Positions 1 through 5,634 of a stretch of DNA of 5,634 nt are shown piece by piece; position 1 is the stretch's first letter; every line of letters begins with the position of its first letter. This DNA is from Gemmatimonadota bacterium (GTDB taxonomy: Bacteria; Gemmatimonadota; Gemmatimonadetes; Longimicrobiales; UBA6960): positions 1 through 5,634 of the forward strand of contig JADFLD010000158.1 in the NCBI GenBank assembly GCA_022564535.1, read 5' to 3'. The notes below the pieces were generated by a model. That model was not told the DNA's origin. It saw only the letters and a program-made list of their open reading frames with translations, and searched no databases. The position numbers and the translations under genes were made by a program.

Positions 1-1821
1 CCCGAAGGCCATCGTCACCGTAATGGCCAGCGCGGCGCCAGACGCCGCCAGCACCCTTCCCGGATGATCGAGCGCCCATTCGAGCGCGACGTGGTAACGA
101 CTGGCGAACTGGTCGAACGCCCTGTCGAACGCGCGCAGCAGCGGAGCCGAGGCCCGACCCAGCAACGCGCCTGCACCCTTGGCCCAGAATCCCAGCAGAT
201 CGAAGGCCAGTCTCCAGGCACCCCAGGCCAACCTGGCGGGTGCGCCGCCGACCCATTTCAGGAGCCAGAACGCGCCAGCGAAGAAGCCGGCGGGTCTCGG
301 TGACCTCACAGATTCGCGTGGGGGCTCGGTGGCGCGCTCGCCCCCCCCGAAGCGGGCCGCCAGTGACGGAAGCAGGGTGAGCGCGACGAGGAGCGACGTG
401 ACGAGAGAGAAGGCCACGGCGAGGGAGAGATCTTTGAAGAGCTCCCCGGCCACGCCCTCCACGTAGATGATCGGCCCGAAAACCGCAATCGTGGTGAGCG
501 TGGACGCCGTGATCGCCGTCTGCACCTCCTCCGCACCGGCCGCCGCGGCCTCCGCGGCGTCTTCGCCCAGCTCCTCACGGTGTCGAAAGATGTTTTCCAG
601 CACGACGATCGAGTTGTCCACCAGCATGCCGACACCGAGCGCGAGCCCACCGAGACTCATTATGTTCAGGCTGACCCCGGCGGCATCCATGAGCGCGAAC
701 GTCCCCACCACGGAAATGGGGATCGCGAGTGCGATCGCGACCGGATAACGCGGGTCGCGGAGGAAGAGAAAGAGAACCAGGAACGCGAGCAGGCCTCCGA
801 AAACCAGCGCAAACACGACGTTCGAGATGGAGTCCGCGATGAAGCCCGCCTGGTCGTCGGCCACGTCGATGCGCATGGCCGGATACTCCAGCGCCAGCTC
901 TGCGATGACCTCGTTGACGAGCTCGGCGACGGTCACGGTGTTCGCGCCCGCCTCCTTGAACACCAGAATGCCAACCGCCTCATTGCCGGCGTACCGCGCG
1001 ATCGTCTCGCGCTCCGCGAAGCCGTCGACGACCTTGCCGATGTCATTGACGCGGATCACTCGGAAGCCGTCCTCGAGCGCCTGCCGCGCGACCACAACTT
1101 CCCCGATTTCCTCCACCGTCTGAAACTCTCCGAGCGTGCGGAGGGGATAGCGGTATCGGCCTTGAAGAATCGTGCCGCCCGGCGCACTCACGTTCGCCCG
1201 ATCGAGCGCGGTGGAAATCTCTTCGATGGTCAAGCCGTAGGCCTCGAGCAGACGCGGCTCGACCTCCACGCGGATCTCACGATCCAGCCCTCCGGTGACG
1301 GAAGCCTGCGCCACACCATCGAGTTGCTCCAGGCGTCTTCGGAAGATCGTCTCCGACATCTCCTTCGTTTGCCACAGGTCTTCGCCTCCGGACACCGAAA
1401 GCGTCATGACCGGCTCGGAGTCAGGATCCACGCGCAGGATCGTCGGGCGGCTGACCGTCTCCGGAAGGGACTCACGTACGTTGTCCATCTTCTCGCGCAC
1501 GTTGAGCATCGCGAAGTCCATGTCGGTGCCCCACGCGAAGCGCAGGGTCACCAGACTCACCCCGTAACGCGAGACGGACGTGACACGTTCGACGCCCGGG
1601 ACCGACGCCGCCGCGCCCTCGATCGGTTCGGTGATCCGCCGTTCGACCTCGGCCGGGGCGACTTCCTCGTACACCGTATAAATGACGAGACGGGGATAGC
1701 TGACGTCGGGCAGAAGATCGATCGGCAGCCGGATGTAGGAGATCACACCAAGGAGGATTATCGCCAGGAACAGCATCCATACCGCAACAGGCCGCTGCGT
1801 CGACGCTCTCGGAATGGACAC
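1..1821 (-). CDS. RND efflux transporter permease, AcrB/HAE family (N-terminal 607 residues, runs off the left edge)
   Basis: Inner-membrane, proton-driven pump subunit of a tripartite efflux system. I translated the frame by hand from the GTG at 1821 and it is open to position 1, giving 607 of the roughly 1,030-1,100 residues usual for the family. Visible in order: a cytoplasmic start (SIPRASTQRPVAVWMLF) matching the family N-terminus; TM1 at about 12-30; the porter-domain region at about 35-330, with the conserved RLPIDLLPDVSYPR segment after TM1; TM2 (about 333-354), TM3 (359-381), TM4 (386-411), TM5 (434-455) and TM6 (463-488); then a long cytoplasmic linker and the start of TM7 (about 588 on). 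TM4 carries GMLVDNSIVVLEN, the proton-relay motif, with Asp402 kept and the second Asp of AcrB replaced by Asn403. The GTG start fits because it follows the outer-membrane-factor stop by 3 nt, has a G-rich stretch (GCGGGGGGGAAC) upstream, and gives the expected N-terminus. The next Met, residue 16, lies inside TM1. The substrate cannot be read from the sequence. Confidence 0.95.
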   Translation of the reverse strand, partial: MSIPRASTQRPVAVWMLFLAIILLGVISYIRLPIDLLPDVSYPRLVIYTVYEEVAPAEVERRITEPIEGAAASVPGVERVTSVSRYGVSLVTLRFAWGTDMDFAMLNVREKMDNVRESLPETVSRPTILRVDPDSEPVMTLSVSGGEDLWQTKEMSETIFRRRLEQLDGVAQASVTGGLDREIRVEVEPRLLEAYGLTIEEISTALDRANVSAPGGTILQGRYRYPLRTLGEFQTVEEIGEVVVARQALEDGFRVIRVNDIGKVVDGFAERETIARYAGNEAVGILVFKEAGANTVTVAELVNEVIAELALEYPAMRIDVADDQAGFIADSISNVVFALVFGGLLAFLVLFLFLRDPRYPVAIALAIPISVVGTFALMDAAGVSLNIMSLGGLALGVGMLVDNSIVVLENIFRHREELGEDAAEAAAAGAEEVQTAITASTLTTIAVFGPIIYVEGVAGELFKDLSLAVAFSLVTSLLVALTLLPSLAARFGGGERATEPPRESVRSPRPAGFFAGAFWLLKWVGGAPARLAWGAWRLAFDLLGFWAKGAGALLGRASAPLLRAFDRAFDQFASRYHVALEWALDHPGRVLAASGAALAITVTMAFG

Positions 1822-1824
1822 TCG

Positions 1825-3219
1825 TCAGTTCCCCCCCGCCCCAGCCGACGTCGGTATCAGCTCACGTACAGACGTGCCAACCGCCGCCTCGAGGGTGAAA
1901 AGCGCTTCCACGAACCCGTACCGTGCCATGATGACCTGACGTCGCGTGTCGGCTTCCTGCTGAAATCCCGAACGCAGTTCCTCGAACGTGCGCGTGCCGA
2001 GTCGATATTCCTCGCCCGCCAGCCGCTGCGCTTCGACCGCGATCACGTTAGAACGCTCCGACAGGCGGAAGGACTCCCACTGGTTCCGAAGGTCCAAGAC
2101 GGCACCCCGCACCGCCTCCTCGAGCTCCAGTCTCTCCCGTCGGTTGCTTTCGACCTGATTCGATAGAGCGATCGCGGCTCGTTGCCGCTCGACACTCTTC
2201 TCGAAGGGTCCATTCAGGAACGGCAACGAAAAGGCCAGATAGAAGTTGCTCTCGAGTCCTCCGGCCAGAGAGGCGTCGAAGAGCGCCTGACCACGAGACT
2301 CGTACGCGCGCCGATACACGTTGACGCCCATCGAGATTTCCGGCCACCACGCCCTCTTCTGCTCCGCAACCCCGAGGGCCGCGGCCTGAATGCCCACCTC
2401 CGACCGGCGGAGTGTCGGGTTCACCTCGAGCGCACGCGACACCAGCGCCCCCGCGTCGAAGTCGACGGGATCGAAGATGGGCAGGTCCTCGTCGACAATC
2501 TCGATCGGCCGTGCGTCCGTCAGCCCCATCGCCGTCCTGAGCGACAAGATCGCACGCTCGTAGGTGGACGCCTGTTGGCGGAACGCGAGCGTCTGCTGTT
2601 CGATCTCGAGTTCGGCCTGGAGCACGTCGACGCGCGTCTTCATCCCGAGAGAGAAGAGCCGCTCGGAGACATCGAGATCGATCCTGCGCGCGTCGATCAG
2701 CTCCTCCTCGGCCCGCATCAGCTCCCGCTGCTCGAGCGCATCGACGTAAAGGCGCTGTACCCCGATCTGCACATCCGTAAGGGCGGCTAATTGGGCCAGG
2801 TCCCGGTCGACGTTGGTAAGGCCTTGTCTCCGGTGCGCCTGGAAGAGCGACGGCCCTTGGAAGGTCCACCCCAAGAACAGACTGTGATTCGTGCGCGAGA
2901 AGTAATTCCATTCCGCAGATGGATTCTCGATCGGGTTGCCGAAGTTATCGATTGCTCGACGTTGCAGATTGCCTTGGAAGTCGGTGTTGAAGAGAGTGAG
3001 CGTGGCCGAAGGAAGAAGTTGGTCGACCCAGGTTGTCCTCATCTCGGTCGAGTTGAGCTGGGCGCTGTTCGTCGCCTGGCGCAGAGTCGGATTGCTCCCC
3101 GACGCGAGCCCGAGCGCCTCTTCGAGGGTGAGCCGCAGAGTTTCAGACTGCTGGCCGGCGGCGGGTGTAGCCGTGGCCACGAGAAGCGCCGCGAGTCCCC
3201 CCAGTACGCGCGCCCTCAT
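1825..3219 (-). CDS. TolC-like outer-membrane efflux protein (OEP family)
   Basis: Outer-membrane factor, expected to form the trimeric channel and periplasmic tunnel through which the RND pump exports its substrate. The protein has 464 residues, close to the family norm. Residues 1-22 are a signal peptide (MRAR, then a hydrophobic Leu/Ala core, with likely cleavage after AAG before QQ). There is no lipobox Cys, so it resembles TolC more than OprM. The internal duplication typical of OEP proteins is visible: repeat one opens at about 31-49 (TLEEALGLASGSNPTLRQA) and repeat two at about 259-280 (RALEVNPTLRRSEVGIQAA). Each ends in a long helical stretch with an LG...L...A motif (SLGMKTRVDVLQAELE at about 190-205; YRLGTRTFEELRSGFQ at about 405-420) leading to MGL or AAVG. 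I chose the ATG at 3219 over the longer open frame to 3402 because it begins the signal peptide, has GGGAGG 8 nt upstream (3228-3233), and overlaps the adaptor stop as ATGA. The upstream extension is Arg/Gly-rich shadow of the adaptor gene. Confidence 0.95.
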   Translation of the reverse strand: MRARVLGGLAALLVATATPAAGQQSETLRLTLEEALGLASGSNPTLRQATNSAQLNSTEMRTTWVDQLLPSATLTLFNTDFQGNLQRRAIDNFGNPIENPSAEWNYFSRTNHSLFLGWTFQGPSLFQAHRRQGLTNVDRDLAQLAALTDVQIGVQRLYVDALEQRELMRAEEELIDARRIDLDVSERLFSLGMKTRVDVLQAELEIEQQTLAFRQQASTYERAILSLRTAMGLTDARPIEIVDEDLPIFDPVDFDAGALVSRALEVNPTLRRSEVGIQAAALGVAEQKRAWWPEISMGVNVYRRAYESRGQALFDASLAGGLESNFYLAFSLPFLNGPFEKSVERQRAAIALSNQVESNRRERLELEEAVRGAVLDLRNQWESFRLSERSNVIAVEAQRLAGEEYRLGTRTFEELRSGFQQEADTRRQVIMARYGFVEALFTLEAAVGTSVRELIPTSAGAGGN

Positions 3220-4418
3220 CGGCCGGGCCTCCCACCCTCTGCGACCACATCCTCTACGAGCCGAATGGGCGTGTCGTGAGCCAGATAGTGGTGGCCATCG
3301 ATCAACACGGTCTCCCCTGGGGCGACGATCCCTTGCTCCGGGCCTTCCGCAAGAATCTCTACATGGGTGTCGTTCGCCCTCCCGGGGTTCACGTAGCGCC
3401 ACTTCGCGAGCCCGCCACGGTCGTTCTCCTCGTAGACGAACAACATCGATCGGCGCGTCCCCGTCCCTCGCTCCAGAATCGCGCTTCGCGGCACGAGAAT
3501 CCGGTCCGGCAGCGCCTCGGCGTCGAGAGAGACTTCCGCGTACATGCCGGGCTTGATGCGGCCGTCCGCGTTGGACAGCAGCACGGTCACCCTACCCGTG
3601 CGGGTCTCCGGATCCACGACCGGGTTGATCGTCTCGATGGGGCCCCTGAAGATCTCGCCCGGAAACGCCGCGAAGGTGACCTCGGCGCGCCGACCCTCGG
3701 AGAGGAATCCGAGCTCCGCCTCCAGCACCTGGACCTCGACCTTGATGGGATCGAGGTCCACGACGGTCAACAGTTCGGTGCCTACGGTGACGTACGCCCC
3801 TTCGACCACACGGAGGTTTGCGATCCGCCCTCCGAAGGGTGCCGTGACCCGTGTGCGCTCCAACTGCAACTCCGCCTGCCGCATCTGGACCTCCGACTGA
3901 TCGAGTCCACTCCTGGAACGGGCGATCCGTTCCCGCTCGGCTCGAACCGCCGGGTCCTCGATCTCATCGTCGAAGAGCGTGCTCTGCCGGTACTCGGTCT
4001 CGGCCGCGAGCAGATCGGCCCGAGCCTGTGCCACGTCCAGCGCGAGCTCCGTGGTGTCGATCTGAAGGAGGCGGCTTCCGGCGCGAACCGTCTGGTTCTC
4101 TCGCACCGGTACCGCGCGGACAAGGCCTTCCACCTGGGCCGTAATCGTGGTCCGCCGAAACGCCTCCGCCTGCCCCGCCGCGCTGACGCGAATCCACAGG
4201 GTGTCGCGTACGACCTCGGCTCCGCGCACCGGCTGAGCCACGCTTGCAGAGAACTGAGCGGGGGCTTCGCCAGGCGGAAGCCCGATCGCGTCTTGCCGGG
4301 CACCCGCGTCGGAATCGGCTGTTTCGGCACCCCTCAGTCGCCACACGACGCCCGCCCCGAGGGCGCCGAGAATGAGAAGGACTGTAACCAGACTGAGCGT
4401 CTGCCTGGAGTAGCTCAT
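3216..4418 (-). CDS. RND efflux periplasmic adaptor (membrane fusion protein, HlyD/AcrA type)
   Basis: Periplasmic adaptor linking the RND pump to the TolC-like channel. It has 400 residues, normal for the family. An N-terminal membrane anchor lies at about 8-26 (LSLVTVLLILGALGAGVVW) with no lipobox Cys, so it is held by a transmembrane segment rather than a lipid. A low-complexity linker (30-65) follows. The first half of the lipoyl domain is at about 88-122 (TAQVEGLVRAVPVRENQTVRAG), a coiled-coil hairpin spans about 122-191, and the second lipoyl half is at about 191-222 (VTAPFGGRIANLRVVEGAYV). A beta-barrel domain (225-300) contains ETRTGRV and the family hallmark PGMYAEV at 290-296, and a membrane-proximal domain (305-395) begins ILVPRSAI. 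The start at 4418 gives the anchor directly and has CGAGG about 7 nt upstream, a weak ribosome site. It is the first gene of the efflux operon and its TGA overlaps the ATG of the outer-membrane factor by 4 bases. Confidence 0.95.
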   Translation of the reverse strand: MSYSRQTLSLVTVLLILGALGAGVVWRLRGAETADSDAGARQDAIGLPPGEAPAQFSASVAQPVRGAEVVRDTLWIRVSAAGQAEAFRRTTITAQVEGLVRAVPVRENQTVRAGSRLLQIDTTELALDVAQARADLLAAETEYRQSTLFDDEIEDPAVRAERERIARSRSGLDQSEVQMRQAELQLERTRVTAPFGGRIANLRVVEGAYVTVGTELLTVVDLDPIKVEVQVLEAELGFLSEGRRAEVTFAAFPGEIFRGPIETINPVVDPETRTGRVTVLLSNADGRIKPGMYAEVSLDAEALPDRILVPRSAILERGTGTRRSMLFVYEENDRGGLAKWRYVNPGRANDTHVEILAEGPEQGIVAPGETVLIDGHHYLAHDTPIRLVEDVVAEGGRPGR

Positions 4419-4571
4419 GAGGCGGCCTCGAGAGGGCTATTAGGAGTGACCTGCGGTACGCGAGGCGTGCGCGATCGGAAATATGACGTCGCTTCAGGGG
4501 CGGACCGTTGCCGCTGACAGCTGTAGTTGATCGTTGAAGCGCGCCGATTCATACGAACGCATCCTATGGGC
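4419..4571 (-). promoter_or_regulatory. 153-bp spacer between ispG-like gene and efflux operon
   Basis: This is the only real non-coding gap in the window and the natural place for a promoter of the efflux operon. I see no strong sigma-70 promoter. The best -10-like element on the minus strand is CATATTT near 4479-4485, without a good -35 at 16-18 nt. No clear operator dyad, riboswitch or rho-independent terminator is visible. A small 45-codon minus-strand ORF (4552-4415) ends in an ATGA overlap with the adaptor start but looks random in composition. Confidence 0.3.
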
Positions 4572-5318
4572 TTATCTCGCGCCAGTAGCCGCGGGCTCGT
4601 CCGACCCGTAGGTACGCTCCACATAGTCGCGAAGAATCTCTTTGAACTCGTCGACGAGTCCTTCCCCCTTCAACGTGACGGTGTGCTTTCCGTCGACGTA
4701 GACCGGAGCCTTGGGCTCCTCGAACGTGCCGGGGAGAGAGATTCCGATGTTGGCGTGCTTGGACTCACCAGGTCCGTTCACGATACAGCCCATCACCGCC
4801 ACGTCCATCTCCTCGACGCCAGGATACTTCAGGCTCCACTCCGGCATCATCTGGCGGATGTACGTGGTAATGTCCTCGGCCATCTCTTGAAAATACGTGC
4901 TCGTCGTGCGACCACATCCCGGACACGACGTGACCTGCGGCTCGAAGTGGCGAATCCCCAGAGACTGAAGTACCTGCTGAGCGACGCGGACCTCTTCCGC
5001 TCTGTCGCCGCCAGGGTGCGGTGTCAGTGAGACACGAATCGTGTCGCCGATCCCGTCGAGCAGAAGCGGAGCCAGACCCGCGGTCGTGGCGACGATGCCC
5101 TTCGCGCCCAGTCCTGCCTCCGTGAGTCCCAGGTGGAGAGGATACTCCGTTCGCTTCGACAGCATGCGGTAGACGGCGATGAGCTCGCGAACCGACGACA
5201 CCTTGGTCGAGAGCACGATACGGTCGCGACCGAGCCCGATCTCCTCCGCCAACGCTGCGGATCGGAGCGCGCTCTCCACCAGGGCCTCGAGGAGGGTCCG
5301 AGCCGGGTCCCGGGTCAT
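4572..5318 (-). CDS. ispG: IspG (GcpE), 4-hydroxy-3-methylbut-2-enyl diphosphate synthase, N-terminally truncated
   Basis: IspG is the iron-sulfur enzyme of the MEP isoprenoid pathway that converts MEcPP to HMBPP using ferredoxin or flavodoxin electrons. This 248-residue frame covers only its C-terminal part; bacterial enzymes run about 360-420. Visible: the barrel helix [18 protein letters not shown] (12-29), STKVS (37-41, aligning with SVKAS of E. coli), LHLGLTEAG (61-69), [12 protein letters not shown] (89-100), the cluster ligands Cys132 and Cys135 in SCPGCGR, Cys168 in [11 protein letters not shown] and Glu175. The first matching residue corresponds to about position 155 of the E. coli protein as I recall it, so the front of the TIM barrel, with most substrate-phosphate contacts, is absent. 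The ATG at 5318 has GGGAGG 7 nt upstream (5326-5331) and overlaps the stop of the preceding small ORF as ATGA. The frame stays open further, with an ATG at 5420, but that extension (Cys/Gly/Arg-rich) does not look like IspG. No internal stop or frameshift is seen. It could be a remnant, half of a split enzyme, or an assembly junction; family assignment is firm, activity alone is doubtful. Confidence 0.85.
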   Translation of the reverse strand: MTRDPARTLLEALVESALRSAALAEEIGLGRDRIVLSTKVSSVRELIAVYRMLSKRTEYPLHLGLTEAGLGAKGIVATTAGLAPLLLDGIGDTIRVSLTPHPGGDRAEEVRVAQQVLQSLGIRHFEPQVTSCPGCGRTTSTYFQEMAEDITTYIRQMMPEWSLKYPGVEEMDVAVMGCIVNGPGESKHANIGISLPGTFEEPKAPVYVDGKHTVTLKGEGLVDEFKEILRDYVERTYGSDEPAATGAR

Positions 5319-5440
5319 GATTCGACCTCCCGCACGTCCTCGGAGCCTTTCCATGGCCCGATTCGGCAATTCAGACCCTCCAGGCCCGGCGGAACAGCCT
5401 CGGCAGTTATGCGCGCGCATATCGAGTTCATAACGCTCAT
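5315..5440 (-). CDS. Small ORF of 41 residues, unrecognised
   Basis: I do not recognise this product. It starts at the ATG at 5440, with GGGAGGG 6 nt upstream (5447-5453), a strong ribosome site. The start overlaps the stop of the upstream winged-helix gene as ATGA (5437-5440), and its own TGA overlaps the ATG of the truncated ispG gene (5315-5318). The protein begins [19 protein letters not shown] and ends EDVREVES. It has two Cys residues (8 and 25), no signal peptide, no transmembrane segment and no motif known to me. Good translation signals at both ends argue for it; its length and lack of homology argue against. It may act only as a coupling leader for the gene below, or it may be chance sequence at a rearrangement junction. 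Confidence 0.35.
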   Translation of the reverse strand: MSVMNSICARITAEAVPPGLEGLNCRIGPWKGSEDVREVES

Positions 5441-5634
5441 ATCTCGCCCTCCCTGCCCATCAAGGCGCTGGGTCGGTAGTGGGCTCCCTTGCGTTCTCCC
5501 TTCAGTTGGAGGAAACCATCCTCGACCAGCCGTTTCAACTCGCGAAGGCTCGCGTGGCGGGTCAGGCCGAACAGGCGGCGGTAATCCGCGTTCTTGAGTT
5601 CCTCGTGGTCCCGGAAGAACTCTCGGAGGGAGGG
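5437..5634 (-). CDS. C-terminal winged-helix domain of a Fic- or Schlafen/AlbA_2-type regulator (partial, runs off the right edge)
   Basis: Only the last 65 residues are in the window. The frame is open from the edge to a TGA at 5437-5439. The sequence reads as a winged helix: a first helix ([20 protein letters not shown]), then [18 protein letters not shown] as the helix-turn-helix with its recognition helix, then [15 protein letters not shown] as the wing hairpin. The pattern 'NADYRxLxGxTRxxxxRELxxLVExGxLxxxGxxxGxxY' is what I know from the C-terminal ends of Fic-family proteins and of ATP-binding AlbA_2/Schlafen-domain transcriptional regulators. The catalytic or ligand-binding part lies outside the window, so the two cannot be told apart here. 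Downstream it is joined by an ATGA overlap to the 41-residue ORF. Confidence 0.6.
   Translation of the reverse strand, partial: PSLREFFRDHEELKNADYRRLFGLTRHASLRELKRLVEDGFLQLKGERKGAHYRPSALMGREGEI

Noticed and set aside
580..2166. Long plus-strand ORF of 528 codons
   Set aside because: It lies antisense to the RND permease and the end of the channel gene, whose minus-strand products are clearly recognisable. Its product is rich in Arg, His and Asp and resembles no family; it is a by-product of GC-rich codon use.
2048..2911. Minus-strand ORF of 287 codons inside the channel gene
   Set aside because: It is an out-of-frame shadow of the channel gene; its product is Arg/Gly/Ala-rich and lacks family features.
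3220..3402. N-terminal extension of the channel protein to 3402
   Set aside because: The extra 61 residues precede a clear signal peptide and overlap the adaptor gene. The ATG at 3219 has a good ribosome site and an ATGA overlap.
3276..4517. Plus-strand ORF of 413 codons
   Set aside because: It is antisense to the complete adaptor gene, with biased composition and no recognisable motif.
4415..4552. 45-codon minus-strand ORF in the spacer, ending in an ATGA overlap with the adaptor start
   Set aside because: The ribosome site is weak and the composition is Ser/Arg/Thr/Pro-rich with no motif. The ATGA at its end is forced by the adaptor start codon context; it is probably chance.
4560..4580. 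Possible terminator after the ispG-like gene
   Set aside because: No stable GC-rich hairpin followed by a T run is visible after the TAA at 4572-4574.
5319..5460. Frameshifted N-terminal part of IspG upstream of the truncated gene
   Set aside because: All three minus-strand frames were read here. None shows IspG barrel motifs such as the glycine- and asparagine-rich substrate loop, so the missing half is absent rather than shifted.

Overview
The window is a GC-rich, densely packed stretch of chromosome from a Gram-negative-type (two-membrane) bacterium. All recognisable genes lie on the minus strand, so transcription runs from high to low coordinates. The presence of an outer-membrane efflux protein, a periplasmic adaptor and an RND pump requires two membranes. 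The style of the RND and adaptor proteins, together with the IspG subtype, resembles Gemmatimonadota or related soil and marine phyla. That placement is an impression from sequence memory, not a search result.

Reading in the direction of transcription, positions 5634-5437 hold the C-terminal 65 residues of a protein ending in a winged helix, of the kind seen at the ends of Fic and Schlafen/AlbA_2 regulators. Its stop codon overlaps (ATGA) the start of an unrecognised 41-codon ORF at 5440-5315. That ORF's stop in turn overlaps (ATGA) the best start of a 248-residue protein at 5318-4572. The 248-residue protein is the C-terminal part of the MEP-pathway enzyme IspG. It has the complete [4Fe-4S] ligand set but lacks roughly the first 150 residues, which form the front half of the TIM barrel. 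None of the three minus-strand frames upstream holds the missing part. This junction is the most unusual thing in the window.

After a 153-bp spacer (4571-4419) comes a complete tripartite efflux operon, truncated only by the window edge: membrane-fusion/adaptor protein (4418-3216), TolC-like outer-membrane factor (3219-1825, ATGA overlap with the adaptor) and an AcrB-type RND permease (1821 to beyond position 1, GTG start 3 nt after the preceding stop). Together these would form an inner-membrane proton-driven pump, a periplasmic adaptor and an outer-membrane channel that expel hydrophobic or toxic compounds from the cell. The tight spacing implies one mRNA and coupled translation. No local regulator, tRNA, rRNA, CRISPR array, insertion sequence or convincing terminator is visible. 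The long plus-strand ORFs are antisense shadows of these genes.
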